A stretch of DNA of 64,000 bases from Sphingobium amiense (GTDB taxonomy: Bacteria > Pseudomonadota > Alphaproteobacteria > Sphingomonadales > Sphingomonadaceae), in the NCBI RefSeq assembly GCF_003967075.1, contig NZ_AP018664.1, forward strand, positions 1,240,001 through 1,304,000. The letters are read 5' to 3'. Positions 42,554 to 53,900 of the stretch are shown here, in pieces. Both the position numbers and the translations under genes were made by a program. The notes under the pieces were generated by a model, which did no database searches, was not told the origin of the DNA, and worked only from the letters and a program-made list of their open reading frames with translations. Within the stretch, counting starts at the first letter, position 1, and every line of letters starts with the position of its first letter.

Positions 42554-45543
42554 TCCATCCTCGCCGCCTCAAGGGGACACCCGCCAATATCGGCCGCTAC
42601 TATACAATCGGCGACTATTATACCAAGGGCGGCAACGAACCCTCCGAATGGGGCGGCAAGCTCGCCGCCAGCCTCGGCCTGTCCGGGCCTGTCGACCCCA
42701 AGCAGTTCGAGGAACTGCTCGCCGGCAAGGTCGGCGACCAGCAGCTCGGTCGCCGGCGCAAGGAAGGCATCCAGCATCATCCCGGCTGGGATTTCACGAT
42801 CAGCGCGCCCAAGTCGATCTCGATCCTGGCGCTGGTCACGGGCGACGAGCGCATCCTTGCCGCGCACGAGCGGGCGGTCGGGGTTGCGCTTGCCTATGCC
42901 GAGGAACATGCCGAGCTGCGCCGCCGGGTGGACGGCGAGATCGTCCACGAGACGACGGGCCGGCTGCTGTTCGCGCGTTTCACCGAATATGCCAGCCGCG
43001 AGCACGACCCGCAGCTCCATACCCATGTCGTCATTCTCAACATGACCAACCATCTCAATGGCGACCGCATGTCGAGTCTCGAGACGCGCTCGATGTATGC
43101 CGAGCAGCTCGTCATGGGTCAGATCTATCGCAACGAGATTGCCCGCGACGTGCGCGCGCTGGGGCATGAGATCGTGTTCGATCCGCGTAAGGGGCTGTTC
43201 GAGGTCGAAGGCATGCCCGGCCAGCTTATCCGTGACTATTCGCAGCGCGCCGAGCAGATCAACGAGCATGCCGCGGAGCACGGGCTTGAGGGACAGGCCC
43301 AGCGCCGGATCTCCTTCTTCGCGACCCGAAAGGCCAAGGAGACGATCGGCCTCGATGACCTGCGCGAGCAATGGCGCGTGCGTGCTGAACCCTATCGTGA
43401 AGATCTCGACAGGCTCCAGGCCGCGGCGCAGGAGCGGGGTGAACGAACCATCGAGACCGATCCGCGCGTTGCCCGCCGCGCCGCTCTGTTCGGCATCCGC
43501 CAGAATGAAACGCGCGAGGCGGTCAACAATATAGGCCGTCTCTATCGCACCGCGCTCGCATCGCATGTCGGTGAGGTCCGCCTGGGCGACGTGCGGCCGC
43601 TCTACGATGCGCAGGAGAACAAGGGCAAGCTGCTGGTCACGGTGCGCCAGACCGGCGACCAGCCGCTTCCGCGCGGCCGGACATCGCGCCGGACCGCCAA
43701 ACTCGAACTCGCCCTGTCCGAGCATCTGTCGCTGGCCATGGGCGATGCGAAGCCGGTTGCCACCCGTGAACGGCTGGAAGAGGCTGCGACGGCCGCCAGG
43801 CTGAAGCCCGAACAGACCGCGGCGCTGATCGCCATCGGCAGCGGTACAAACCGGGCGGTCGGCGTGCATGGTGTCGGCGGCGCAGGCAAATCCACCCTGG
43901 TCGCCGCGTTGGTCGATGCGACCCGCGACGACTATACCACCGTGGCGCTCGCACCGACCTCTTCGGCGGCGGCGGAACTCGGGCACAAGGCGGGCATCGA
44001 ATCCCGCACGCTCGCCTCGCTGCTCGCGAGCGGCGGTTATGGCATTACCGACAGGCATATTCTCGCGCTCGACGAGGCGGGCCAGCTCGGCAACCGCCAG
44101 GCGCTGCGCGTGCTGGAGATCAGCCGCGCGACCGGCGCGCGTCTCATATTCCTCGGCGACAATAAGCAGACGGGCGCGATCGAGCAGGGCAAGGCCTATT
44201 GGCTGCTCCAGCAACTCGGGCTGCCGACTAGCCAGCTCAAGGAGTCGCGGCGCCACCTGACCGACGCGACGCAGGAGGCCGCGGACATGGCGCGCAAGGG
44301 CGACTATGCCGCGTCGCTCGCCGCGCTGGATCGCGTGACCACCGGCGACACCGCGGAGAACCTCGCCAAGGCGATGGTCGCCGATTGGACCCGGCTCAAA
44401 CCGGAGATACGGGGCGAAACCAATATCCTCGTCCTCGACAACGCGACCCGTCTGATCGTCAACAGCCATATCCGCGAAGTCCTGAAACGCGAGGGCACCG
44501 TCGCGGCCGAAGACCATCGGCTCGAAGTGCTGACCCCGTCCGGCCTGACCGACCAGGAAAAGCAGATGGCGCGCTTCTACAGCGCGGGCCAGGTGCTCAA
44601 GTTCACGCGCGACAATCCCAGGCTGGGGATCGCACGCGACGCCGACTATCGCGTCGTCGGGGTCGGCCGGAACAATCATGGCCGCCAGGTCGTGCGCCTG
44701 GTCGACGAGCATGGCCGCCAGATCGAATGGCGTCCGGGCCTCGGCAAGGCGGCGCATGTCAATGTGTTCCTGCCTGAGAAGCGCGACCTTGCCCAGGGCG
44801 ACCGCATCCAGTGGCGGCTGGTCAACAAGGAACTCGAGGTCAAGAATGCCGAACGCGGCACCGTTCTGGCGCTCGAGGGCAATATCGCGACGATCAGATG
44901 GGACCGCGGCGAGCGCGTCCAGCAGGTCGATCTCTCGGTCCACCGGACCTGGGATCATGGGTATTCGGAAACCGTCTATTCGTCGCAGTCCAAGACCTAT
45001 GACCGCGTCTATGCGCTGGCGCCTGTGGAATCCGGCCTCGTCAACGGTCAGAACTATTACACCGCCATCACTCGCGCCGCCTATGGCGTGAAGCTCTGGA
45101 CCGAGAGCCAGCAACGTCTCGCGGAAAAGCTCGCCTCGCGATCGGGCGAGAAGACCTCGTCGCTCGAAGGGCTCGGCCGGATCAGGGCCGACAGCCACAA
45201 GATGCGGGGACTTCGCCACAAGGACCGGCACGACCGCTCCCGCGAGGAGAATGCCCGCGAGCGCGCCGCCCGTAATGCCGAGCGGGAGCAGCGCGAGCGG
45301 AAACGGCAGGGCCGCTCCGAACCCCGCCCGAACAGTCTTGCCGAGATCCTCGCCGGCCGCGCGCAGGAGGCTGCCTCGCTGGTCGACCGCTTCCTGCGCG
45401 GCACGATCGAACGGGACCGTCAGCACGCGCCGGCGGAGCCCGATCGCGCGGGTACGCGCGAGCCTGTCCACCAACCAGAACCCCAATCCCAACCTCAGCC
45501 GCAGCACGATCATGGCGATCGTGGCGGCGGGCATGACCGATAG
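42550..45543 (+). CDS. traA: MobF family conjugative relaxase-helicase (TraA/TrwC)
   Basis: A 997-residue protein. Relaxase domain: tyrosine pairs Tyr17-Tyr18 and Tyr23-Tyr24 (DYYTKGG), and the metal-binding triad His152, His157, His159 (HDPQLHTH). RecD2-like helicase: Walker A GVGGAGKS at 441-448, Walker B DEAGQ at 508-512, later YYTAITRA. The basic, Gln/Glu-rich C-terminus from about 880 probably carries the secretion signal. It nicks oriT, stays bound to the 5' end and unwinds the transferred strand. Starts inside the traD stop codon. Confidence 0.95.
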   Translation: MIHPRRLKGTPANIGRYYTIGDYYTKGGNEPSEWGGKLAASLGLSGPVDPKQFEELLAGKVGDQQLGRRRKEGIQHHPGWDFTISAPKSISILALVTGDERILAAHERAVGVALAYAEEHAELRRRVDGEIVHETTGRLLFARFTEYASREHDPQLHTHVVILNMTNHLNGDRMSSLETRSMYAEQLVMGQIYRNEIARDVRALGHEIVFDPRKGLFEVEGMPGQLIRDYSQRAEQINEHAAEHGLEGQAQRRISFFATRKAKETIGLDDLREQWRVRAEPYREDLDRLQAAAQERGERTIETDPRVARRAALFGIRQNETREAVNNIGRLYRTALASHVGEVRLGDVRPLYDAQENKGKLLVTVRQTGDQPLPRGRTSRRTAKLELALSEHLSLAMGDAKPVATRERLEEAATAARLKPEQTAALIAIGSGTNRAVGVHGVGGAGKSTLVAALVDATRDDYTTVALAPTSSAAAELGHKAGIESRTLASLLASGGYGITDRHILALDEAGQLGNRQALRVLEISRATGARLIFLGDNKQTGAIEQGKAYWLLQQLGLPTSQLKESRRHLTDATQEAADMARKGDYAASLAALDRVTTGDTAENLAKAMVADWTRLKPEIRGETNILVLDNATRLIVNSHIREVLKREGTVAAEDHRLEVLTPSGLTDQEKQMARFYSAGQVLKFTRDNPRLGIARDADYRVVGVGRNNHGRQVVRLVDEHGRQIEWRPGLGKAAHVNVFLPEKRDLAQGDRIQWRLVNKELEVKNAERGTVLALEGNIATIRWDRGERVQQVDLSVHRTWDHGYSETVYSSQSKTYDRVYALAPVESGLVNGQNYYTAITRAAYGVKLWTESQQRLAEKLASRSGEKTSSLEGLGRIRADSHKMRGLRHKDRHDRSREENARERAARNAEREQRERKRQGRSEPRPNSLAEILAGRAQEAASLVDRFLRGTIERDRQHAPAEPDRAGTREPVHQPEPQSQPQPQHDHGDRGGGHDR

Positions 45544-45549
45544 GAGAAG

Positions 45550-46143
45550 ATGATGGAACTTTTGCTGATGGCGATCGCCTGCGCCGCCCTCGTTGCCCTG
45601 CTATACCGCCATTATCGCGTTCCGATCCGTCATCGCTGGCGACGCCGACAGGCTCGAACGATGTGCGAGCAGCTGCGCGGACCGGATCGCGATCAGCCCG
45701 CCGTCTTGCACTATGCCCGGCTGCGCGCGATGGATCCGCTGGCGTTCGAGGAATTACTGCTCGAAGCCTTCGAGCAGCGCGGGCACCGCGTCATCCGTAA
45801 TCGCCGCTATACCGGGGACGGCGGCGTCGACGGGGAGGTCATCATCGATGGCCGGCGCTGGCTGATCCAGGCGAAGCGGTATCGCGATGCGATCAAGCCT
45901 GAACATGTGCGTGAGTTCGCCATGCTTTGCGCTGCGCGGCGGCGGCGCGGCATGTTCATCCACACCGGTCGCACCGGCGGGATGAGCCGCACGATCTGTT
46001 CGAGCGCCGATGGCATCGAAATCGTCTCCGGGCAGCGATTGCTTGCGCTGCTGACCGGCGCTCCGTTCGAGCCGGATGGTCTGCCGTCTCGCGATCTTCT
46101 TCGACGTGGCCCCTCCGATTTTCGTGATCGGATAGTGCAATGA
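45550..46143 (+). CDS. Mrr-like PD-(D/E)xK endonuclease, membrane-anchored
   Basis: A 197-residue protein with AGGAG at 7 bases. Residues 4-24 (LLLMAIACAALVALLYRHY) form a membrane anchor followed by a basic stretch. The Mrr-cat fold is visible: PLAFEELLLEAFEQRG, then GDGGVDG (Asp94), then WLIQAKRY (Gln107, Lys109). This is the restriction_endonuclease_2/Mrr type. Such genes follow MobF relaxases on several plasmids; a role in removing foreign or modified DNA, or in transfer, is inferred. Catalytic residues are intact. Confidence 0.82.
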   Translation: MMELLLMAIACAALVALLYRHYRVPIRHRWRRRQARTMCEQLRGPDRDQPAVLHYARLRAMDPLAFEELLLEAFEQRGHRVIRNRRYTGDGGVDGEVIIDGRRWLIQAKRYRDAIKPEHVREFAMLCAARRRRGMFIHTGRTGGMSRTICSSADGIEIVSGQRLLALLTGAPFEPDGLPSRDLLRRGPSDFRDRIVQ

Positions 46144-46697
46144 GGGCGTGTCGATCAATGATTTTCCAGGCCTCGGTAGCGGGAAGGGCGCTCACCAGTA
46201 TAGCGATCCTGTCCGTCATACTGACGCCGGCTCCTGTGCTGGCGAAGCAAGCTGCACCTGGTGAGGTCGCCGAAATCGCCCGTTGCATCCGCGTCGCCGC
46301 GCGGGGGCGTGCCTGGCTTGAAAAGACGCTTTGGGGCTTGCGGACACAGGAGGCTGGCTGGCTGGGCGCGGAGATCGCGAATACCAACGGCACCCACGAT
46401 CTCGGGCCGCTTCAGATCAACAGTAGCTGGGTGCCGAAAATGTCCCGACTGCTCGAACGACCCCAGGAGCAGATCCGTCATTGGCTGCGCTACGATCCCT
46501 GTTTTAATGTCGAGGCGGCACGCTGGATATTCCTGTCCGGGCTGGAAGCGACCGGAGACTATTGGAAAGCGGTTGGCGTCTATCATAGCCCAACCGAGGC
46601 GAGGCAGGTCGCCTATGCGAAGAAGGTCGCAAGCCACATGCGTCGGCGGTTTGGCCCGGACGTGTTTGCGGCAAGCCGCGGGAACCTGGTGAGGTAG
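46140..46697 (+). CDS. lytic transglycosylase (VirB1-like)
   Basis: A 185-residue protein overlapping the preceding stop. Signal peptide in residues 1-35 (TSIAILSVILTPAPVLA). SLT domain: Glu71 in TQEAGW is the likely catalytic acid, followed by GTHDLGPLQINSSWV and YDPCFNVEAARWI. The usual ESGG is replaced by EAGW, but the GLMQ-like box (GPLQIN) is kept. It opens peptidoglycan for the conjugation machinery. Confidence 0.85.
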   Translation: MRACRSMIFQASVAGRALTSIAILSVILTPAPVLAKQAAPGEVAEIARCIRVAARGRAWLEKTLWGLRTQEAGWLGAEIANTNGTHDLGPLQINSSWVPKMSRLLERPQEQIRHWLRYDPCFNVEAARWIFLSGLEATGDYWKAVGVYHSPTEARQVAYAKKVASHMRRRFGPDVFAASRGNLVR

Positions 46698-47262
46698 TTT
46701 TGGGCGATGAATACAAGCGGTTGAATAGCTTTCAACGCTGGACTCCAAGGCTGGGCAGGCAGCCCGTTCGCTGCATCTGCCCTCCGAGGTCATCCCTTTT
46801 CAGCGAACACTGGGATCGTACCTAAGATCGTGCGCTGGCCACCTGCGCTTTGCAGCTTCCGCCCCAATTCAGCGATGCGTCGTTCGCCGTCCTCTTACGT
46901 CAGTGTACTCCTTCGATGGGGCTGGCGGACTTGCACAGCTTGGCAGGCTTGGTGGACGGCCTGCGATCTGCTGATCGGTGAAACTGACGACAGGCAGGCA
47001 ATGGCGCGATAGGGTGAGTATTACGCCCGCGCCCGCAGTTCGTCGATCATGCATTTGTGTTGCCCATAACCTGCTCTCGATCTTGGGCCATCCGGCCGGA
47101 GCTGATCCGGTCAATCTGATGATCGAGCCGAAGTCCATCGATACACTCAGGAGCCTTACGTAGTGACGTTGCCAGTCGGCGCGGTGATGGTGACCACAAA
47201 AGAGGTGGCTGGGTGAAACCTTGAGGCGGCCTCTGGCACCTTACGCAAGCTGGAGATGAGCT
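46698..47262. other. 565-bp gene-free junction between transfer and stress regions
   Basis: No convincing gene; the short frames present lack SD sites and protein-like composition. A palindrome TTGAATAGCTTTCAA lies at 46721-46735. CTTACGTAG occurs at 47155-47163, about 100 bases before the PEP synthase start, and similar TTACG sequences are at 46897 and 47238. The segment probably holds the promoter of the stress block and may mark the point where that block joined the element. Confidence 0.4.
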
Positions 47263-49644
47263 ATGTCCAAGCCGATGATTTTGTGGTTCGAAGACATCGG
47301 TATCGCTGATGTGCAGGCCGTAGGCGGCAAGAACGCGTCTTTAGGCGAGATGACCGCGGCCCTCGCTCAGAAGGGCGTGAAGGTGCCCTCTGGCTTTGCC
47401 ACCACTGCGGACGCTTACAGGGCGTTCATTCACGACAATGAGCTTGCACCCCGCATTACGGAACATCTCTCCGCCTTCCACTCCGGCGGATGCACCCTTC
47501 AGGAAGCGGGGCAGGCTATAAGGAGTCTGTTTCTGGAAGCGGAAATGCCCTCCCATATCGCCGAGGAGATTGTGTCCGCTTATGCGGAACTTGGCCGGCG
47601 TACCGGCACAGAGCGTCCCGCCGTTGCCGTGCGCAGCAGCGCGACCGCCGAAGATCTGCCGGATGCGAGCTTCGCGGGCCAGCAGGAAACCTTCCTCAAT
47701 GTCCGGGGCCGGGCCGCACTTCTGGCGGCCTGTCGTCGATGCTTCGCCTCGCTGTTCACCGATCGCGCGATCAGTTACCGCGATGCGAAAGGCTTCGATC
47801 ATCTCGAGGTTGCGCTGTCGATCGGCATTCAGCAGATGGTCCGCTCGGACCTGTGCGGATCGGGCGTCATGTTCTCGATCGATACCGAAACTGGCTTTCC
47901 AAATGCTATCGTCATCAGCGCCGCCTGGGGGCTGGGCGAGACCGTCGTCCAGGGGAGCGTAAACCCGGACAGATATGTCGTATTCAAACCGCTTCTCGCG
48001 CAGCCGGGGACCGAACCGATCATCGACAAGGAGTTGGGCGGTAAGGCGTTCCGCATGGTCTATGGGGAAGGCGGAAGCCACCGTACGAGGATCGTCGAGA
48101 CAACCGAGCAGGAGCGTCAGAGCTTCGTTCTCGATAACAGCGATATCGTCCAGCTCGCGCGGTGGGCCGTGGCAATCGAGGACCATTACCAGCGTCCCAT
48201 GGACATGGAATGGGCGAAGGACGGCGAGACTGGTGAACTCTACATCGTCCAGGCGCGTCCCGAAACGGTTCAGGCCCAGGCCAGCACTTCGACATTCCGG
48301 CATTACCGCCTCAAGGAGAAAGGCGACCCGCTATTGACGGGCGCGGCGGTGGGAACAGCCATCGCTGCTGGCAAGGCTTGTGTCATCCGGACCGCCGCCG
48401 ACATCGCCCAGTTCCGGGACGGGTCTATTCTCATCACTGAGACGACTGACCCCGATTGGGTTCCGGTCATGAAACGCGCGGCGGGGATCGTGACCAATCA
48501 TGGCGGCACCACCAGCCACGCTGCCATCGTCAGCCGCGAACTCGGTGTTCCCGCAATCGTCGGCACCGGAAACGCGACCGAGATCATTGCCGAGAACAGC
48601 GAGATCACGATCAGCTGCGCTGACGGTGACGTCGGAACAATCTACGCCAGCATACTCGATTTTTCCGTGACGGACGTGGATATCGGCTCCCTGCCGGCCA
48701 CCCGGACGGACATCATGGTCAATATCGCGAACCCGGCGGCGGCATTCCAGTGGTGGCGGCTTCCTGCCCGAGGGGTCGGCCTTGCGCGCATGGAGTTCAT
48801 CATCAACGCGCATATCAAGGTGCATCCGATGGCACTGGTTCACCCGGATCGCGTGAGCGCTGAAGCTCAACGGCAAATACGCGATCTGACCAAGGGGTAT
48901 TCCGACCCATCGGAGTTTTTTGTCGATGTCCTCGCGCGCGGCATCGCGAAGCTTGCAAGTCCCTATTACCCGCACCCCGCCATCGTGCGCCTGAGCGATT
49001 TCAAAACGAACGAATATGCGCACCTTGTGGGCGGCGACGCCTTCGAGCCGGATGAGGAGAATCCGATGCTCGGCTTCCGCGGCGCCTCGCGCTATTACGA
49101 TGAACGGTATCGCGAAGGCTTCGCTCTCGAATGCCGCGCGCTCAAGCGGGTCCGGGAGGAACTGGGCTTCTCGAACGTCATCGTCATGGTCCCCTTCTGC
49201 CGCACGCCGGCCGAGGCGGATCGCGTGCTCGAAGCGATGGCCGAGAACGGTTTGCGCCGCGGGGAGAATGGGCTGCAAATCTACATGATGTGCGAGATAC
49301 CCTCGAACGTCATTCTCGCCGAGCAGTTCGCTACGCGCTTCGACGGATTTTCCATCGGCTCCAACGACCTCACCCAGCTTGTGTTGGGTGTCGACCGCGA
49401 TTCCGGGATTCTGGCCAATCTCTTCGATGAAAGAGACGAAGCCGTCACCCGCATGATCTCGGAAGCCATTCGCAAGGCGCACGCGGCGGGCATCAAGATC
49501 GGCATATGCGGCCAGGGGCCGAGCAACCATCCGGACTTTGCGGCGTTCCTGATTTCGGAGGGTATCGATTCCATGTCGCTCAATCCCGACAGCTTCGTGC
49601 GAACGATCAAGGCCGTCGCGGAGGCGGAGGGACAATCGGGCTGA
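47263..49644 (+). CDS. ppsA: phosphoenolpyruvate synthase
   Basis: A 793-residue protein, normal length for PEP synthase (EC 2.7.9.2). N-terminal ATP-binding domain (VGGKNASLGEM, AVRSSATAEDLPDASFAGQQ); swivelling phosphohistidine domain with His419 in GGTTSHAAIVSRELG; C-terminal PEP/pyruvate barrel with MVPFCRT and Cys749 in GICGQGPSNHPDF. It makes PEP from pyruvate and ATP for gluconeogenesis. Its place before a universal stress protein on a mobile element suggests use under starvation or low oxygen rather than core metabolism. The 296 bases after it contain a CTCGGG/CCCGAG stem at 49742-49760. Confidence 0.95.
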   Translation: MSKPMILWFEDIGIADVQAVGGKNASLGEMTAALAQKGVKVPSGFATTADAYRAFIHDNELAPRITEHLSAFHSGGCTLQEAGQAIRSLFLEAEMPSHIAEEIVSAYAELGRRTGTERPAVAVRSSATAEDLPDASFAGQQETFLNVRGRAALLAACRRCFASLFTDRAISYRDAKGFDHLEVALSIGIQQMVRSDLCGSGVMFSIDTETGFPNAIVISAAWGLGETVVQGSVNPDRYVVFKPLLAQPGTEPIIDKELGGKAFRMVYGEGGSHRTRIVETTEQERQSFVLDNSDIVQLARWAVAIEDHYQRPMDMEWAKDGETGELYIVQARPETVQAQASTSTFRHYRLKEKGDPLLTGAAVGTAIAAGKACVIRTAADIAQFRDGSILITETTDPDWVPVMKRAAGIVTNHGGTTSHAAIVSRELGVPAIVGTGNATEIIAENSEITISCADGDVGTIYASILDFSVTDVDIGSLPATRTDIMVNIANPAAAFQWWRLPARGVGLARMEFIINAHIKVHPMALVHPDRVSAEAQRQIRDLTKGYSDPSEFFVDVLARGIAKLASPYYPHPAIVRLSDFKTNEYAHLVGGDAFEPDEENPMLGFRGASRYYDERYREGFALECRALKRVREELGFSNVIVMVPFCRTPAEADRVLEAMAENGLRRGENGLQIYMMCEIPSNVILAEQFATRFDGFSIGSNDLTQLVLGVDRDSGILANLFDERDEAVTRMISEAIRKAHAAGIKIGICGQGPSNHPDFAAFLISEGIDSMSLNPDSFVRTIKAVAEAEGQSG

Positions 49645-49940
49645 GCGCCGGGTGAAATGACACTGATGCGAGGTACAGGAAATTGCGTCTACCGGTGCTG
49701 ATCCGCCTGGGTTCACCCGCATATTGTCGCGCAATCGCGAGCTCGGGAAGGTTACCCGAGAACGTCGTCTGAGTCCGGCGGCATTCGTAAAAGCCCTAAT
49801 GGCCCCATCCTGGAACCGCCGATAGCCTTTGAGTGCTGGCTGGAATCGGGGAACAGGGTCCGGCCAGATGACGTTGATAGCAACAGTCGGAATGAGCGCC
49901 GCCGGTAGCGGGGAGACGGACGGCAACAGGAGGTTTTCCT

Positions 49941-50954
49941 ATGTCTGCCGTATCTGCCTTTCCATCCTTCTCCCAGCCCCGAATGTCCGGGAAGACATCC
50001 GGCGTCGTCGCGTGCATCGATTGCACCGATCGCAACGCGTGGATCTATCCACACGCTCTTGCTCTGGCTTCAACGCTCGACGTTCCGGTAACGCTGCTTC
50101 AGGTCTTGGACAGAGACGCGTCGCCCGACGCACGGCCTGACCCCATCGAGTGCAATCTTCGTCGCCGCGAGGCCATGCGGGTGCTCGATCGTTGTGCTGC
50201 GACGATCGAACCGTCCTCATCTCAAACGACCATTGAGCTCGCAGAAGGACCGGCGGCGGAGGAAATCTGCCGGTACGTGCGGGAGTGTGACGAAGGGATG
50301 GTCGTGCTGGGCAGGCGCGGACGAAAGGAAGCCGGCCGCGACGGCGTCGGGGGCACAGTCCACAAGGTGCTGTCCCAGGCACCAGGCCCTGTCCTGCTTG
50401 TTCCGGTGGAAGCGCCCGTCCCGGGTTCGGCCTATCGACGGATCGTGGTGCCGCTCGATGGCTCGCGCTGGGCCGAAAGCGTGCTGCCCCTTGCGGTGCG
50501 CCTCGCGAAGGCAGCCGACGCTGAGCTGCTGCTCGTTCATGTCGTCCCCACGCCCGAAATGATCCAGGCGCGACCCCTGGAAACCGAAGACGAGACGCTG
50601 CGCGAAAACCTGATCGAACGCAACGAGCAGGCCGCGCGCAGCTATCTGGATCGGACCAGGTCCAATCTTTCGGCGATGGGCCTTCGCGCTCGCGCGATTG
50701 TCATCCGTGGCGGCGACGTTCGCGACACGCTTTGCGCGTTGATCGATCGCGAAGCGGCTGATCTCGCGGTGATGTCCGCACGCGGGCACGGGCATCAGCA
50801 TGTCAGGGACGTCCCGTACGGAACGGTTGCCTCCTATCTGATGGCCCATTGCAGTGTCCCGATGCTCGTCCTGCCTTCGGCGAGTCGCAAGGCGCAAATG
50901 ACTTCGCCTGCCGCCAGCCAGAGCGTGAGATTGCCAACGGCCATTCAGGTCTGA
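49941..50954 (+). CDS. tandem universal stress protein
   Basis: A 337-residue protein with a strong SD (AGGAGG) and two UspA domains. Residues about 17-158 lack a clear ATP motif; residues about 166-318 begin RIVVPLDGSRWAESVLPLAV and carry SARGHGHQHVRDVPYGTVAS, a variant of the ATP-binding GxG loop. Such double USPs accumulate under hypoxia and stasis in many bacteria. The glucan synthase gene begins 3 bases after its stop, so the two are co-expressed. Confidence 0.88.
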   Translation: MSAVSAFPSFSQPRMSGKTSGVVACIDCTDRNAWIYPHALALASTLDVPVTLLQVLDRDASPDARPDPIECNLRRREAMRVLDRCAATIEPSSSQTTIELAEGPAAEEICRYVRECDEGMVVLGRRGRKEAGRDGVGGTVHKVLSQAPGPVLLVPVEAPVPGSAYRRIVVPLDGSRWAESVLPLAVRLAKAADAELLLVHVVPTPEMIQARPLETEDETLRENLIERNEQAARSYLDRTRSNLSAMGLRARAIVIRGGDVRDTLCALIDREAADLAVMSARGHGHQHVRDVPYGTVASYLMAHCSVPMLVLPSASRKAQMTSPAASQSVRLPTAIQV

Positions 50955-50957
50955 TTG

Positions 50958-53900
50958 ATGGCCGATTATGAGGAGCGCGATCCGCTCGCCGGGGCGGCGG
51001 AGGAGGTCGCCGACCGTCATCGCCTGACAGGACTGCTCGGCAAGTCGGTGCCGCTGCCCGCATGGGCGCATCTCGAGGAGATGAAGACCTGGCTGAGGCA
51101 GGCCCGACAGGCGGCCGCCAAGGCCGACAAGCGCGCAGGCGCCGCGGCTGAATGGCTGCTCGACAACGATTATCAGATACAACGCGCCATCCTGCAGATC
51201 CGCGAGGATCTTCCCGGAGAGTTCTACGCGAAACTTCCGGCGATCTCCGGGGACGGGCTCGGTCGCCCTCGCGTGCATCAGCTTGCCCATGCCTTGCTGC
51301 AGGCTTCTCACCTGCAGGTCTCGCTGAATGGCGCGGTGCTGTTCGTAGAGCAATATCAAAAGAAGATGCCGCTCAGCATCGCCGAGACCTGGGCCTTCCC
51401 GACCATGCTGCGCATAGTCTGCCTGGAATTGCTCATCGGAGGTTTCAGCCACCTCTTCCCGGAGGTCGAGCCGCCCTTTGAGATCGTCGAGACGCCCGAC
51501 ACGGCGATGGTTGGTTTTGACGATACGGAATGCGTCGCGCGCGCAATCGCGAACCTTGGCGTGATCGCGACGATTCAATGGAACGACTTCTTCGATCGAA
51601 CGAGCCAGGTCGAAGCCATCCTCCGGCGCGACCCGGCAGGCGTCTATCCACATATGGACTTCGATACGCGCGATCGATATCGCCATGCGGTCGAGCAGCT
51701 TGCCGACCAGTCGGGACTCCCGGAATGGGATGTCGCCGAGCGTGCCTTGCGCCAGTGCTATAGCAGCGACGAAGCGCCATCGGGCCATGTAGGCTTCTGG
51801 CTCATCGATATCGGACGGCCTGCCTTTGCCGACGCGATCGATCCTCGTCCATGGACGCCGGGCTCGATATTGCGACGCGCGCTGCGTTATCCAGGCCTGC
51901 TTTATGCAGCCGCCTTGCTGCTCGCGGGCCTTGCGGGCTTTGCTCTACCCGCAGCCTATCTGGTTTCCACCGGCGCCACCGCCGGATCCTGGCTTCTAGG
52001 GATCGCGCTCACCCTGCTACCCGCATCGATCCTGAGCATCACCTTCGTCAATTGGCTCGTGACCCACATCGTTCGGCCGAACGTACTCCCCAAGCTCGAT
52101 TTCAAGGACGGCATCCCCGAAAGTTCGGCGACGGCAGTCGTGATGCCTGTCTTGGTCGCGCGATTGTCGGATATCGCGCCGCTGCTTCGGCGCCTGGAGG
52201 CACACCGCCTTTCCAATCCCGATGCCGCGCTCGAATTCGTGCTGCTCAGCGATTTCGCCGATGCGTCACAGGAAAGTGTCTCGGTCGATGCCGATATCGT
52301 TCGCGCGCTGACCAGCGGGATCGAGGAACTCAACGCGCGCTTTGCCAATGCCAAGGGACATGGGCCGTTCCATTTGCTGCATCGGCCACGACGGTTCAAC
52401 GCGGCCCAGGGCTGCTGGATGGGCTGGGAGCGAAAGCGCGGAAAGCTTGAGCAGTTCAACGCCTTCATCCTGAACGGAGATGCGTCCCCCTTCAATGTGA
52501 CCGTCGGTAGCATCGAACGGTTGCGGCGATGCCGTTTCGTGATGACGGCCGATGCCGATACCAGGTTGTCGGCCGGCATCGTCCGGCGACTGGTGGGGAC
52601 GCTATCTCATCCCCTTAACCGCGCCCACTTCAACGCTGCGACCGGCGCGGTCGAACGAGGATATACGGTTCTTCAGCCGCGCGTTGAGCTGGCGCCGGAA
52701 GCGACCGGCCAATCCTTGTTTTCGCGCCTTTATGGCGGTGACACGACCATCGATATCTATTCGCGCGCCGTATCCGACGTCTATCAGGATCTGCTCGGCA
52801 CAGGCGTCTACGTGGGCAAGGGCCTCTATGATGTGGCGGCCTTTCATCGGAGCCTCGAAGGGCGCGTTCCCGAGAATACACTTCTCAGCCATGACCTGTT
52901 CGAAGGACTGCACGGGCGAGCGGCGCTGGTCAGCGATGCGATCGTTTATGAGAGCTTCCCGACCAGCTATCTCGACTTCACCTGGCGCTGGCACAGATGG
53001 GTCCGTGGGGACTGGCAGATCCTGCCATGGCTCTTTCCCTTCGTGCCCGGCGGCGATGGCCGATGGCTGCGCAACCGGCTCGGCTGGTTCGATCGGCTGA
53101 AGATATTCGACAATTTGCGGCGCAGCATAATTCCAGCGAGTATTGTGGCGCTGCTGGTGGGTGGATGGTTTCTTCTCCATGGGCAGCCCTGGGTCTGGAC
53201 CTTGCTTGCCGTCATCGCGCCCGGTGCATATCTCTTTACGGACCTCGTGACCGGCCTCGCGCAGGGCCGCCGCCGCGGCGTCATGCAGAACCTGCTGCGA
53301 CGTCTGGCGGATCACGCGGGTCGCTGGTTTCTCGCTATCGTCTTTCTCGTCAGTGACGCGATGATAGCGCTGCATGCCATTGCCATCACCCTATGGCGTC
53401 TCCATTCGGGCCAAAGAAAGCTCGAATGGACGTCGGCCGCCCACATGGCGACGCGCAACGCGGCGCGACATCCGCGACTGGCGGCATGGCGTGACATGGC
53501 CGCCTCTCCGGTGTTCGCGCTGATCATCGGCGCGGGTCTGTTCCTTGCGGCGCCCGCTTCCCTGCCTGTCGCGGCTCCCCTGCTGCTGCTCTGGTTCATT
53601 GCGCCTGAGATCGCGATCCGGATCAGCCGTCCGATTGAGCCGGCAAAGGACACGCTGTCCGAAAACGATCGAAAGTTCCTGAGACTGATGGCGCGGCGCA
53701 CCTGGCTCTTTTTCGAGACCTTTGTGCGCCCCGAGGACAACTGGCTGCCACCCGATAACTATCAGGAGCCGCCCGACGAGGAAATCGCGCACCGAACCTC
53801 GCCGACCAACATCGGAATGATGATGGTATCGGTCCTCACTGCCTGGCGCCTCGGACATATCGGCCTCAACGAGGTTGCGACACGGCTTCACAACACGCTC

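Noticed and set aside
46721..46735. TTGAATAGCTTTCAA as a FixK/FNR box
   Set aside because: The half-sites are TTGA-N7-TCAA; FNR/FixK boxes need N6, and no promoter or start follows at the usual distance.
46830..47138. Short frames on both strands in the ppsA upstream region
   Set aside because: Low-complexity Trp/Arg/Ser translations without start signals; more likely intergenic sequence.
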